Below are positions 30,498-40,990 of a stretch of DNA of 64,000 nt, piece after piece. The position numbers were made by a program, and so were the translations under genes. The notes under the pieces are model-generated. The model saw only the letters and a list, made by a program, of their open reading frames with translations, did no database searches and was not told where the DNA came from. The stretch is from Demequina zhanjiangensis (lineage in GTDB: Bacteria > Actinomycetota > Actinomycetes > Actinomycetales > Demequinaceae): the NCBI RefSeq assembly GCF_030418315.1, contig NZ_JAUHPV010000010.1, forward strand, positions 1-64,000, written 5' to 3'. The number at the start of each line of letters is the position of its first letter. The first letter of the stretch is position 1.

Positions 30498-33416
30498 TCA
30501 GCGCTCGACCGCGGTGAAGGTGACGGAGCCCAGCAGGTAGCTGTCGGCGGATCCGTGGAGGGTCAGCGTGTGAAGGCCCTCACCCACGGTCTTCTCACGG
30601 AAGCTCTTCGCGTCGACGCCGAACGAGTTCGCGTTCGCGAATCCGAAGGCGGTCGAGTCCATCGCGTTTCCCGAGTCGGCGGTCGAGACCGAGCCGTTGC
30701 GCCAGTGCAGCGGGGCGAGAGTGTCGCCGTCGATGTCGAGCTGCTCGCCGATGGTGCCGCGCTCGCCACCCCAGCCGACGACGCCCACCGTGACGTTCGC
30801 GGCACGGGGCGCGAACAGGTCGAGTCGAGCCATCGTGCCCGGGACTACCCACTGGGTGCCGTCGTACACGGCGACGGACGCCTCGGGCAGCGAGTCGTCC
30901 GAGTAGACGACCGTGAGAGTGAACCCTGCGTAGTAGTCGCGGACGGCCGCCGGGTCGTGCGGGTCGTTGGCGAGCGCCACGTCGGCGAGACCGTAGGTGC
31001 CGGCCCCGGCGGCCGCGACGAGGTCCGTGATGTCGAGGCGCGCCTGGTAGACGGCGCGGCCGTCGGCGTCGGTGCTCACATCCACGTCGTCCGCAGTGAT
31101 GTCAAGCAGCTCGGTCGCGCCCGGGACGTGGAGCTTCGCGGCTGCCGTGTCCGAATCGAAGGTCGAATCGTGCACCGAGCTGCTGGCCGCCCACTCGAGC
31201 ATCGCGTACTCGACCGTCGCGCCTGCCGGGAGGTCGAGCTCGGTCACGTTCGACGCGTCGCGGCCCGCGAGCCCGTCCGCGGGAACCAGGTCGTAGTAGC
31301 GGCCGTTGAGGGACGGCATCGAGGCGTTGCCGTTGAAGTCGGCGGCGTGACCGCACGAGTGGTCGCCGGTGCGGCACTCGAGGAGGCTTGCGCCCACCTG
31401 GGTCGCGGCGACCTGTCCGGACGTCCAGTAGGCGGGCACCAGCAGGGACGACGCGGAGGACAGTCCGGTGCGGACGGTGTACTCGAACGTGTCGTCACCC
31501 GCGGAGACCCGGAACGACGTCGTCGCGTCGGACGCGAGTGCGCCTCGAATGTCCACGTCGAGGTCGAGCGTGGTCGACTCGCCGGAGCCCAGGCTCGCCA
31601 GATCGCATGAGGCGGTGGACCTGTCGTCGGAGAGGGTGCACTCCCACCCGCCGACGGTGAAGGTGCCTTCCGCGGCGAACGTCAGGTAGTCGCCGAGCAG
31701 GTCGGACTGCAGGAGCGAGAAGCCCATGCCGCCCGCGTCCGGAGTGGAGAACGTCAGGCCGTCCGGAAGGGTGATCTCCGCGGTCACATCCTCGGCCGCG
31801 CCCTCACCGTCGTTGTCCACGGTCACGGGAACGGACGGGGCGCTCGACGAGATCGACAGGAAGCCCAGCGGCGCCTGCTGGATCGACAGGCTCGCCAGCG
31901 CGACCGGCGGCTCGGTGGGCGGCGGAGGCGGGGGAGTGGTCGGAGGCGTCGTCGGCTTGATGGTGGTGGGAGGCGTCGTCGGCTCGGGCTCGGGCTCGGG
32001 CGTGTCCTCGGAGGTGGGCTCCTGGGGAGCCTCCGTCTCGTTCGGCGCCGCCGCGTCGTCCGACGAGGTCGAGTCGTCGTCAGAGGTCTGGGAGGCGGGC
32101 TCGAGCTCGATCACCGGAGCCGCCTCGGCGGTACCGCTGCTCTCCGGCTCCTCCTCCGCGTCGGGGGCCACGCTCGCCTCGGGCGACGCCTCGGCCGGCG
32201 TGCTCGCGCCAGCGGCGGGGCTCTCCGCCGAGGCCGTGGCCGCGGTCTCCGACGGGACGGGCGCTGCCGCCGGCTCGTCTCCGGGGCCGAAGAGGCCCAG
32301 ATAGGAGGCTCCCGTCGCGGCCAGCGCGACCACGCCGACCGTCGCAGCGATCGGCAACGCAAGGGACGCGGCCGTGCCGAGGAAGCCTGCGACGGTGCCT
32401 GCCGTCGCCGCGGTGCCCGCCGCGCCCGCCGAGGCGAGCCCGCCGGCGCCTGCGGCACCCGCCGCGACACCGCCCACGGAGGTGGCCGACGTGGCGGTCG
32501 CTCCGCCGGATGCGGCACCGGCACCCGTGCCGGAAGCTCCTGCTCCGCCCGCGGCGCCGCTGCCGGATGCGGCACCCGCGGCCCCAGCACCGAGCGCGCC
32601 GCCGATCGGAAGTCCCCCCTCGAGCGCCCCCACTCCGAGGACGCCCATCACTAGAGGGGCGATGATCCCCCGCATGCCTCGATTGACGTCCTCGAGCTCG
32701 GCGACCAGTGCGGTGCATCGTTCGCACGACTGCACGTGGACGTCCACACGCGACGTCTCTCGCTTGCTCAGCCCGCCGCGCACGTACGCGCCCAGCTGGG
32801 TGTTCGCCTCAAGGCAGTCCACCTGGTCCGACGTGGCCAGGTGCTGCTGCAGGTAGGCCTGGCGGAGAGCCTCGCGCGCACGGTAGGCGAGCGCCGCGAC
32901 GCCGTTCGCGCTCAGACCGAGCAGCGGGGCGATCTCCTTCGGGCTCTTCTTCTCGACCTCGGTGTACCAGAGGACGGCCTGCCAGCGCTCAGGCAGCGAA
33001 CGGAAGGCGTCCGCGACGAGTCCCTGCTCGAAGCCCTCTATCGCAGGCTCTTCGGACGAGGCGCCGTAGCCGAGCGCGGCCTCGTACTCGCCCATGTCCT
33101 CGCGGGGACGCGTGCGTGCGCCGCGATTGATGACGTCCATGCCTGTGCGGCGGACGATCGTGAAGAGATAGGCGCGGAAGGCGAGGTCGGGGCCATCGCC
33201 ACGCTGCAGCGCCCGCAGCACGCGCGAGAAGGACTCGGACACGACGTCGTCGATGTCGGCTGCAGTGTTCGTGTACTGCGCGGCGACCTTGCGGGCCGCG
33301 TCGACGTGGCGCTCGTAGAGCACGCCGAAGGCCGCCGCATCGCCGGCGCGCACGCCCGCGATGAGCTCGGGATCGCTGGACGAATCCGTCCACAGTGCGA
33401 TGGCCTCGTGACTCAT
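30498..33416 (-). CDS. ECF sigma factor fused to a zinc-finger anti-sigma domain, membrane segment and extracellular sensor
   Basis: A 972-residue protein combining a whole signalling chain. Sigma region 2 is about residues 15-100 (ADIDDVVSESFSRVLRAL) and region 4 about 130-190 (RWQAVLWYTEVEKKSPKEIA). A zinc-binding anti-sigma domain follows with Cys201, His227, Cys231 and Cys234 (HVQSCERC). Residues 265-345 are Gly/Ala-rich; 347-373 is one membrane helix. Residues 378-504 are an acidic then Pro/Thr-rich wall-spanning linker, 505-654 a DUF11-like beta domain, and 655-972 a DUF3344-like domain. AAGGAAG precedes the ATG at 33416. Actinobacterial ECF groups with such C-terminal extensions are known (ECF52/53 type, from memory); the signal is unknown. 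Confidence 0.9.
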   Translation of the reverse strand: MSHEAIALWTDSSSDPELIAGVRAGDAAAFGVLYERHVDAARKVAAQYTNTAADIDDVVSESFSRVLRALQRGDGPDLAFRAYLFTIVRRTGMDVINRGARTRPREDMGEYEAALGYGASSEEPAIEGFEQGLVADAFRSLPERWQAVLWYTEVEKKSPKEIAPLLGLSANGVAALAYRAREALRQAYLQQHLATSDQVDCLEANTQLGAYVRGGLSKRETSRVDVHVQSCERCTALVAELEDVNRGMRGIIAPLVMGVLGVGALEGGLPIGGALGAGAAGAASGSGAAGGAGASGTGAGAASGGATATSATSVGGVAAGAAGAGGLASAGAAGTAATAGTVAGFLGTAASLALPIAATVGVVALAATGASYLGLFGPGDEPAAAPVPSETAATASAESPAAGASTPAEASPEASVAPDAEEEPESSGTAEAAPVIELEPASQTSDDDSTSSDDAAAPNETEAPQEPTSEDTPEPEPEPTTPPTTIKPTTPPTTPPPPPPTEPPVALASLSIQQAPLGFLSISSSAPSVPVTVDNDGEGAAEDVTAEITLPDGLTFSTPDAGGMGFSLLQSDLLGDYLTFAAEGTFTVGGWECTLSDDRSTASCDLASLGSGESTTLDLDVDIRGALASDATTSFRVSAGDDTFEYTVRTGLSSASSLLVPAYWTSGQVAATQVGASLLECRTGDHSCGHAADFNGNASMPSLNGRYYDLVPADGLAGRDASNVTELDLPAGATVEYAMLEWAASSSVHDSTFDSDTAAAKLHVPGATELLDITADDVDVSTDADGRAVYQARLDITDLVAAAGAGTYGLADVALANDPHDPAAVRDYYAGFTLTVVYSDDSLPEASVAVYDGTQWVVPGTMARLDLFAPRAANVTVGVVGWGGERGTIGEQLDIDGDTLAPLHWRNGSVSTADSGNAMDSTAFGFANANSFGVDAKSFREKTVGEGLHTLTLHGSADSYLLGSVTFTAVER

Positions 33417-33546
33417 GGCTTCCTTCGTCGCCGCCGCAGGGGTTCGGCGGGTGCCGCTATTTTCTCGTGTACGCGAAGGAACATTCAAGGCCACGGCGTG
33501 AGCAATTGGTCACAGATGGATAAACCGGACACCGGCGCGACTCGCC

Positions 33547-33565
33547 GAAGAAATTCTTCGAAGAA
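33547..33565. repeat. Overlapping palindromes between divergent signalling genes
   Basis: GAAGAAATTCTTC (33547-33559) and TTCTTCGAAGAA (33554-33565) overlap, giving GAAGAA/TTCTTC half sites repeated across 19 bp. It is an A/T-rich island in the 187-bp gap between the sigma fusion and the degenerate GGDEF gene, so it may be an operator. Confidence 0.4.
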
Positions 33566-33603
33566 CCGCGTCATAGGTGTCATGGCCGCCCGTCTCATCT
33601 GGC

Positions 33604-34374
33604 ATGAGCAGCGATGTGAACGTCTCGAGGACCGCCGTCGGCTCGCTCCTGCGCACGTGGGAGTCGGCCTCGGTGGACTCGGTGTGGCTGCGCCCCGGCG
33701 ACTGGTACACGCCCGCCGCCGAGGCCCTGGTCGAGGCGCTTGAGGCGCGACTCGACACCGCCCCCGCCGCGTATCGGCTGGGCCAGGCCCGCGCCGCCGC
33801 CGGCGTCGGCATCACCGAGGCGATCGACGACATGGCCGTCCTGTTCCGCTCGGCCGGTTACGAGTCGGCGCCGATCCGCTCGATCCGTTCGCTCTGTGAG
33901 GGGTGGACCGAGGGAGACGCCACCGCGCAGGTGTCCACGCAGATGCACGACCCCGAGTCGGGCCTCGGCACCCCCGAGTACATGGTGCAGCGCCTCGCGG
34001 AGGTCTACGGAGCCGCGGAGCGCACCGGGCTCAAGGTGATCGACACTCACGCGCTCGTGATGGTGGACGTCTCCGTCGAGGACAACGACCCCTGGCAGCG
34101 CATGGCACGCAACGCCGCCGTCGGCCAGGCGCTCACCGGCGCCTACGGCGCGGGGCACCCGATGGCCCGCATGGGCGACGGGCTCTACGCCGTGCTCGTC
34201 GAGCGTGGCGCCGGCCTGGGCATCGGCATCGCCGAGCTCCGGGACCACATCGGCGCGAAGGCGGTCGCGATGCGCGTCGCGAACCTCGTGCGCCAGCCTC
34301 CGCGCGTGTGGATCGAGTCGCTCCCGGGCACGCACCGGTACGCGAGCGAGCTCCTGGAGTCCCTCCAGCGCTAG
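33604..34374 (+). CDS. Degenerate GGDEF-like protein
   Basis: A 256-residue soluble protein. The C-terminal half follows the GGDEF pattern: ALVMVDVSVEDNDPWQRMA at 150-168 aligns with the LMIDIDHFK...ND region and ARMGDGLYAVLVE at 188-200 aligns with R-L-G-G-D-E-F-A-V-L-L, but the GGDEF signature is lost, so cyclase activity is not expected. The N-terminal 140 residues are helical and unassigned. It lies 196 bp before an intact GGDEF-EAL gene on the same strand, but two terminators separate them. It may bind a nucleotide or act as a partner. No Shine-Dalgarno is obvious at the ATG. Confidence 0.6.
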   Translation: MSSDVNVSRTAVGSLLRTWESASVDSVWLRPGDWYTPAAEALVEALEARLDTAPAAYRLGQARAAAGVGITEAIDDMAVLFRSAGYESAPIRSIRSLCEGWTEGDATAQVSTQMHDPESGLGTPEYMVQRLAEVYGAAERTGLKVIDTHALVMVDVSVEDNDPWQRMARNAAVGQALTGAYGAGHPMARMGDGLYAVLVERGAGLGIGIAELRDHIGAKAVAMRVANLVRQPPRVWIESLPGTHRYASELLESLQR

Positions 34375-34390
34375 CGCGACACACAGTCTT

Positions 34391-34425
34391 GCGGCGCGTG
34401 ACGAGCTGAGGGCGTCACGCGCCGC
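34391..34425 (+). terminator. Intrinsic terminator after the degenerate GGDEF gene
   Basis: GCGGCGCGTGACG pairs with its perfect 13-bp complement around a 9-base loop and is followed by ATCTTTCTCTC. This is the most standard rho-independent terminator in the window. Confidence 0.85.
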
Positions 34426-34437
34426 ATCTTTCTCTCC

Positions 34438-34470
34438 GACGCCCCGTCTGCATGCTGCAGGCGGGGCGTC
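34438..34470. terminator. Second hairpin in the same gap
   Basis: GACGCCCCG pairs with CGGGGCGTC, with an inner CTGCA-TGC-TGCAG stem. It lies 13 bp after the first terminator and 100 bp before the GGDEF-EAL gene; it may back up termination. Confidence 0.55.
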
Positions 34471-34570
34471 GTCGTGCGCGGCGCGACCGGCCCCTCCCGC
34501 CTTGAATCTCTCGCGCTCACGCGTGCGCGCCGACGCTCAACGACGGCCTCCTCGGGTCGATAGGAACCTC

Positions 34571-36907
34571 ATGGATGGACGTGTCAGCCCGGTGGGCGGT
34601 GACCTCGCGGGCGCAGGCGCTCGTCAGGTGCCGCTCATCGTCATGCTCACGTTGTCCGCGCTGATCGTCGCGTGGGTCGCGCTGGAGGTATGGCTGGTGG
34701 CCCTCGGCCCGGGCGACCATCCGCACCGCGACATGACCCTCTACCTCTCGATCGTCGGCGGCGCCGCGGTGCTGACGTTCATGCGAGGCTGCTGCCGCCG
34801 CAGCGGCGACAGGTCCGTCTGGTTCCTCCTCGGCACCGCGCTCATCCTGGCGACGCTCGGCGACTTCATCTACACGCAGGTCGTGTCCGGCCGGGAGCCG
34901 GAACCCTTCCCGTCGATCGCCGATCCGTTCTATCTGGGCTACTACCCGTTCGCGATCGCGGGGGTCGTCGTCTTCGTGCGCGCGAGGGCAAGGCAGATTC
35001 CCGGCGCCGTCTGGCTCGACGGGATCATGCTCGCGCTCGCGACGGCGGGCCTCGTGGGAGCGGTCTTCCTCGCACCCCTCACCGACACCCTCACGGGCGG
35101 CACCGCCGCGATCCTCGTCGGCGTCGCCTACCCGGTGGGCGACACGATCGTCATGCTCATCGCCGGTGTCGGCATCGCGCTCGTCGGCATCAGGCGGGCG
35201 GAGGCGCTCGTCCTCATCGGAGCCTCCATGGTGGTCTCCGCGCTCGCGGACCTCCTCTACTGGAACCTCCTCGCGACCGACTCCTACGACGAGGGCACCT
35301 GGATGGACGGCCTCTGGCCCCTCAGCGCGCTCCTGCTCGCCGCAGCGGCGTGGATCCCCGCCGCCTCAAGGCAGACGGCGGCCTCGGGATCGCGGGGCCT
35401 CATGGTCGTGCCGGGCGCCACGCTCATCGCCGCCACCGCCACGCTCGTCATCGGCACCGCCGTCCCCATCCCCGTTCTCACGATCGGCATGGCGATCGCC
35501 GCGATGGGCGGCGTGCTCGTCAGGCTGAACGCCACGGTGCGGTCGACCCTCCAGCTGATGGACGCGCGGCGTGAGGCGACGACGGACGACCTCACCGGGC
35601 TGCTCAATCGTCGCGGCTTCGCGATCGAGGGGGCGCAGCTGCTGCTCGAGGTGGAGACCGACGGCAGAGCAGCGCTGCTCCACGCCGACCTGGACGGGTT
35701 CAAGGAGGTGAACGACAGCCTGGGCCATGAGGCGGGAGACCAGGTGCTGCGCGCCGTCACCGAACGACTCACCCTCGCTGTCGCCGGAGTGGACCCGCTT
35801 CTGGGCAGGCTCGGCGGCGACGAGTTCGCGGTGCTCGTGCCGCAGCTCGACGGCTCCGACGCGGCCCTGCTCGCGCACAGGATGAGGGCTGCGCTCGAGA
35901 AGCCGTTCGAGGTGCACGGCACCGCGGTCGCGCTGGGTGTCAGCGTCGGCATCGCGGCGGCTCCTGACGATGGGGCCGACCTTCCCGTCCTTCTTCGACG
36001 CGCTGACATCGCGATGTACCGCGCGAAGGTCGACGGCCTGGGCGTCGCGGTCTTCGACCCTGAGGTGGACATGGCGGGCGAGGACCACCTGCAGCGGGTC
36101 GCGGAGCTGCGCGAGGGGATCCGCGCCGGCGAGCTGGTGCTGCACTTCCAGCCGAAGATCTCGCTCGCGACCGGCGACCTCGAAGGGGTCGAGGCTCTGG
36201 TCCGCTGGGACCGCCCGGGGATCGGTGTCGTCCCTCCGTACGGGTTCCTGCCGCTCGCCACGCGTGCAGGTCTCATGGGGGAGGTGACGGTCGCAGTCCT
36301 CGATGCGGCGGCGGCCCAGGCGGCACGCTGGCGGGCGATCGGCATCGACCTGCCCATCGCCGTGAACATCCCCGCCATGACGTTCCGCAACGACCGGCTG
36401 CCGGTGCTCATGGAGGGACTGCTGTCGTCCTACGGGCTCCCGGGCTCCGCGATCCAGGTGGAGATCACCGAGGAGGCGCTGCTCAAGGACCGGGATCGAG
36501 CGCGTACAGTCCTGACGGCCCTGCGCGCGATGGGCGTGCGGTCGGCGATCGACGACTACGGCACCGGCTACTCGTCGCTGGTCTATCTGCAGGAGCTCGA
36601 CGTGGACGAGGTGAAGATCGACAGGTCCTTCGTGCTGCCGCTGCTCCAGGACGAGCGCTCCGCCTCGATCGTGCGCTCCACGATCGACCTGGTCCACGCG
36701 CTCGGCCTGCGGGTGGTCGCGGAGGGGATCGAGGAGTCTCGCGTGGCGGATGCGCTCACGGCGCTCGGATGCGATGCCGCGCAGGGTTTCCACTGGACGC
36801 GGCCGCTGCCGGCGGCCGACTTCGAGTCCTGGTTCGGCACCTACCGCACCATCGCCACGATGGCGACGATGCGAGTGGCCGACGAAGAGGTCGTGCCTGG
36901 ATCCTGA
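34571..36907 (+). CDS. Membrane-bound GGDEF-EAL cyclic-di-GMP enzyme
   Basis: A 778-residue protein. Residues 18-320 hold about eight to ten membrane segments of an unassigned sensor. The GGDEF domain spans 330-500 with intact GGDEF at 415-419 and no RxxD inhibitory site five residues before it. The EAL domain spans 505-760 with EAL at 541-543, plus NIPAMTF, EITEEALLKD, the DD pair in IDDYGTGYSS, Lys in VDEVKIDRSF and the Glu in VVAEGIEES. Both activities could be live. The start ATG at 34571 precedes the first hydrophobic segment. The 3' end lies 4 bp from the convergent hspR. Confidence 0.92.
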   Translation: MDGRVSPVGGDLAGAGARQVPLIVMLTLSALIVAWVALEVWLVALGPGDHPHRDMTLYLSIVGGAAVLTFMRGCCRRSGDRSVWFLLGTALILATLGDFIYTQVVSGREPEPFPSIADPFYLGYYPFAIAGVVVFVRARARQIPGAVWLDGIMLALATAGLVGAVFLAPLTDTLTGGTAAILVGVAYPVGDTIVMLIAGVGIALVGIRRAEALVLIGASMVVSALADLLYWNLLATDSYDEGTWMDGLWPLSALLLAAAAWIPAASRQTAASGSRGLMVVPGATLIAATATLVIGTAVPIPVLTIGMAIAAMGGVLVRLNATVRSTLQLMDARREATTDDLTGLLNRRGFAIEGAQLLLEVETDGRAALLHADLDGFKEVNDSLGHEAGDQVLRAVTERLTLAVAGVDPLLGRLGGDEFAVLVPQLDGSDAALLAHRMRAALEKPFEVHGTAVALGVSVGIAAAPDDGADLPVLLRRADIAMYRAKVDGLGVAVFDPEVDMAGEDHLQRVAELREGIRAGELVLHFQPKISLATGDLEGVEALVRWDRPGIGVVPPYGFLPLATRAGLMGEVTVAVLDAAAAQAARWRAIGIDLPIAVNIPAMTFRNDRLPVLMEGLLSSYGLPGSAIQVEITEEALLKDRDRARTVLTALRAMGVRSAIDDYGTGYSSLVYLQELDVDEVKIDRSFVLPLLQDERSASIVRSTIDLVHALGLRVVAEGIEESRVADALTALGCDAAQGFHWTRPLPAADFESWFGTYRTIATMATMRVADEEVVPGS

Positions 36908-36911
36908 CCCG

Positions 36912-37325
36912 TCAGTGGTCGTGGCGATGCCACAGGACGAGGGAGCGGCCCTCGTCGCGTCGCGCACGCTTGCCGCGCTCCACGATGACGACGTTGCCGC
37001 TCGGGCCCGTGGTGAACACCCGGGAGCCGACATCGGCCCTGGGGCGAAGACGCTCGACCTCCTTCTCGAGCCGCTGCACCTCGTGAGCAAGGTGGAGGAT
37101 GCGCTTGATGCCTGCAAGGTTGATGCCCTCGTCCTGGCTCATGCGCTGGATCTCGCGCAGCGTCGCGACGTCCCGAAGCGAGTATCGCCGGCCTCCTCCT
37201 GGCCGGCGCTGAGGCACGACGAGGCCGAGCCTGTCGTACTGGCGCAGGGTCTGGGGGTGCATGCCCGCGAGCTCCGCGGCGGCGGAGATCAGGAAGACTG
37301 GCTCGTCGACGTCCGGCTGCTCCAC
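36912..37325 (-). CDS. hspR: Heat-shock repressor HspR (MerR family)
   Basis: A 137-residue MerR-type repressor of the dnaK operon. The DNA-binding domain begins FLISAAAELAGMHPQTLRQYDRLGLV and has the HspR-typical wing RRPGGGRRYSLRDV. A coiled coil (HEVQRLEKEVERL) leads to the C-terminal tail. HspR binds HAIR operators with DnaK as co-repressor in Streptomyces and mycobacteria. AAGGAGG abuts an earlier GTG at 37331 with no spacing but lies six bases before the GTG at 37325, so the latter is preferred. Last gene of the operon. Confidence 0.93.
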   Translation of the reverse strand: MEQPDVDEPVFLISAAAELAGMHPQTLRQYDRLGLVVPQRRPGGGRRYSLRDVATLREIQRMSQDEGINLAGIKRILHLAHEVQRLEKEVERLRPRADVGSRVFTTGPSGNVVIVERGKRARRDEGRSLVLWHRHDH

Positions 37326-37342
37326 GGTCACCCTCCTTGAGG

Positions 37343-38296
37343 TCAGATCTCTGCGTCCCTGTACAGATCCTTGCGCGGGTCGTCCTTCGCCGTCTCGATC
37401 GCGAACTTCTGCAGCAGCTCCTTCGCGACCTTCGACAGCTTGGACGGCGCCGCGATCTCGACGGTCGCGAGCAGGTCGCCTGCGCCGTCCTTCGTCTGGA
37501 GCCCACGGCCCTTGACGCGCAGCGTGGTGCCTGACGAGGTGCCTGCGGGGACCTTGACCTTGACGCGCTGGCCGTCGAGCGTGGGGACCTCGACGGCGGA
37601 GCCCAGCACCGCCTCGTCGTACGAGATGGGCAGGCGCACCTTCAGGTTCTTGCCGTCCATGCTGAACACGGGGTGCTTCGCCACGTGCACGGTGAGCAGG
37701 AGGTCGCCGTTCGGGCCGCCGTTCGCGCCGGGCCTGCCCTTGCCGCGCAGGCGGATCTTCTGGCCGTCCTTGACGCCGACAGGAAGCCGAGTCGAGACCG
37801 AGCCGGTGTCCATGCGGAGCGACACCGTCGCGCCCTCGGCGGCCTGCCGGAAGGTGACCTCGGTGGCAGCCGCCACGTCGTTGCCCTGCTGGGGCCCGCG
37901 CCGGCCGCCCCCGAAGAGGTTGCCGAGCAGGTCCTCGAAGCCCTGCGCGCGGTACTGGCCGCCACCGGGTGCGCCCCCGGGAGCGCCGCCGCCGAACATG
38001 CCGGAGAACATGTCCTCGTAGCCGCCGCCTCCCGGGCCGCCCGCGGTGAAGCGTGCCCCGCCGCCCATGGCGCGGACGGCGTCGTACTGCTTGCGCTGCT
38101 CGGCGTCGGCGAGCACCGCGTAGGCCTCGCCGACCTCCTTGAAGCGCTGCTCGGCTGCGGCGTCACCAGGGTTGCGGTCCGGGTGGAGGTCCTTCGCGAG
38201 CTTGCGGTAGGCCTTCTTGACCTCGTCGGCGGAGGCATCCTTGGTCACGCCGAGCACCTTGTAGAAGTCCTTGCTGAACCAGTCCTGACTCGTCAT
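37343..38296 (-). CDS. dnaJ: DnaJ-family co-chaperone lacking the zinc finger
   Basis: A 317-residue J-domain protein: J domain at 10-75 with the HPD triad (LHPDRNPGD), a Gly/Phe-rich linker to about 150, and two beta-barrel client-binding domains after that (VTFRQAAEGATVSL, then RLPISYDEAVLGSAVEVPTL). The four CxxCxGxG repeats of classical DnaJ are absent, so it is type II, like CbpA. It lies between grpE and hspR, the normal dnaJ1 position. It should stimulate the ATPase of DnaK encoded upstream. Confidence 0.93.
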   Translation of the reverse strand: MTSQDWFSKDFYKVLGVTKDASADEVKKAYRKLAKDLHPDRNPGDAAAEQRFKEVGEAYAVLADAEQRKQYDAVRAMGGGARFTAGGPGGGGYEDMFSGMFGGGAPGGAPGGGQYRAQGFEDLLGNLFGGGRRGPQQGNDVAAATEVTFRQAAEGATVSLRMDTGSVSTRLPVGVKDGQKIRLRGKGRPGANGGPNGDLLLTVHVAKHPVFSMDGKNLKVRLPISYDEAVLGSAVEVPTLDGQRVKVKVPAGTSSGTTLRVKGRGLQTKDGAGDLLATVEIAAPSKLSKVAKELLQKFAIETAKDDPRKDLYRDAEI

Positions 38297-38327
38297 GCCT
38301 TGCCTCCTTCCTGGGGTCGTGCGGTCT

Positions 38328-38927
38328 CTACTGCTGGTCCTCGGGCTGGGCGACGATCACCCGCGCGGGGCGGACGACGCGATCGCCGATGCGGTGGCCC
38401 GGCTGCGCGACCTGCTGGATCGTCGGCTCGGTCACCTCGCTGCTGGGCTGCGACATCAGCGCCTCGTGGTGCAGCGGGTCGAAGAGCTCGCCCGCCGCGC
38501 CGAAGCTGGACCAGCCCAGGCGACCGAGCGCGGTCTCGAGCTTCTCCGCGATCGATGCGAACGGGCCGTCGGCCAGGTCGCCGTGCTCGCGCGCCGCCGC
38601 GATGTCGTCGAGCGCGGGGATGAGCGCCTCGATCGCCTTCGCGGTCGCGTTGGTGGCGATCAGCTCGCGGTCGCGGTCCACGCGCTTGCGATAGTTCACG
38701 TACTCCGCCTGGAGACGCTGGAGGTCGGCAAGGTGCTCGGCCGCCTTGGCCTGGGCCGCGTCGAGCGCGTCGTCTGCGCCCGCCTCGTCGGCCTGGAGGT
38801 CGTCCCTGCCGTCGGCGTCCTCGTCGAGGAAGGTGCTTTCCGGGACGCTCTCCGCGGCGTCGTTGAGGATCCTCTCGGCCTGGGCCAGCGGGTCCTCCGA
38901 CTCGGGGTTCTTGTTCTCGTCGGTCAT
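38328..38927 (-). CDS. grpE: Nucleotide exchange factor GrpE
   Basis: A 199-residue GrpE with an acidic N-terminal tail (1-55), a long helix (DLQRLQAEYVNYRKRVDRDREL) and the C-terminal beta domain with FDPLHHEALMSQPS and GHRIGDRVVRPARVIV. It releases ADP from DnaK. It follows dnaK after a 75-bp gap holding a strong hairpin, so it is probably made in smaller amounts. Confidence 0.95.
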   Translation of the reverse strand: MTDENKNPESEDPLAQAERILNDAAESVPESTFLDEDADGRDDLQADEAGADDALDAAQAKAAEHLADLQRLQAEYVNYRKRVDRDRELIATNATAKAIEALIPALDDIAAAREHGDLADGPFASIAEKLETALGRLGWSSFGAAGELFDPLHHEALMSQPSSEVTEPTIQQVAQPGHRIGDRVVRPARVIVAQPEDQQ

Positions 38928-38961
38928 GGGTCCTCCTTCAGGACGTGGGGGAAGCGCGGAC

Positions 38962-38995
38962 GGCGGGCGCCCGGGCATGGTGCCGGGCGCCCGCC
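38962..38995 (-). terminator. Intercistronic hairpin between dnaK and grpE
   Basis: GGCGGGCGCCCGG pairs with CCGGGCGCCCGCC, a 13-bp GC stem seven bases after the dnaK stop. There is no U-tract. It probably sets the excess of DnaK over GrpE by attenuation or by protecting the dnaK 3' end. Confidence 0.65.
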
Positions 38996-39002
38996 TGAAC
39001 CG

Positions 39003-40874
<1,872 letters not shown>

Positions 40875-40928
40875 GTGTGTACCTCCATTTGCGGCCGGGT
40901 GCCGCGACGTTCGAATGCTCGCTCGATA

Positions 40929-40949
40929 GTTGAGCGACCTGCACTCAAG
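40929..40949. promoter_or_regulatory. HAIR operator 1 of the dnaK operon
   Basis: GTTGAGC-N7-ACTCAAG fits the HspR consensus CTTGAGT-N7-ACTCAAG, with one perfect half. It overlaps the dnaK -10 hexamer and the expected start point, so binding should block initiation. Confidence 0.88.
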
Positions 40950-40975
40950 TTATCCACAGCCGGGGTGCCTGTCAA
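40947..40975 (-). promoter_or_regulatory. dnaK promoter
   Basis: On the minus strand TTGACA (40970-40975) and TAACTT (40947-40952) are 17 bp apart, a near-ideal sigma-70/HrdB promoter. The start point should lie near 40940, inside HAIR operator 1. Confidence 0.8.
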
Positions 40976-40990
40976 GCCGAGCGGGCCGAA

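Noticed and set aside
30498-33494. An upstream ATG at 33494 for the sigma-factor fusion
   Set aside because: It would add 26 residues unlike sigma factors and lacks a Shine-Dalgarno, while the ATG at 33416 has AAGGAAG well placed.
34205-34570. An N-terminal extension of the GGDEF-EAL gene
   Set aside because: The frame stays open upstream but would run through two terminators and the end of the preceding gene; the ATG at 34571 precedes the first membrane helix.
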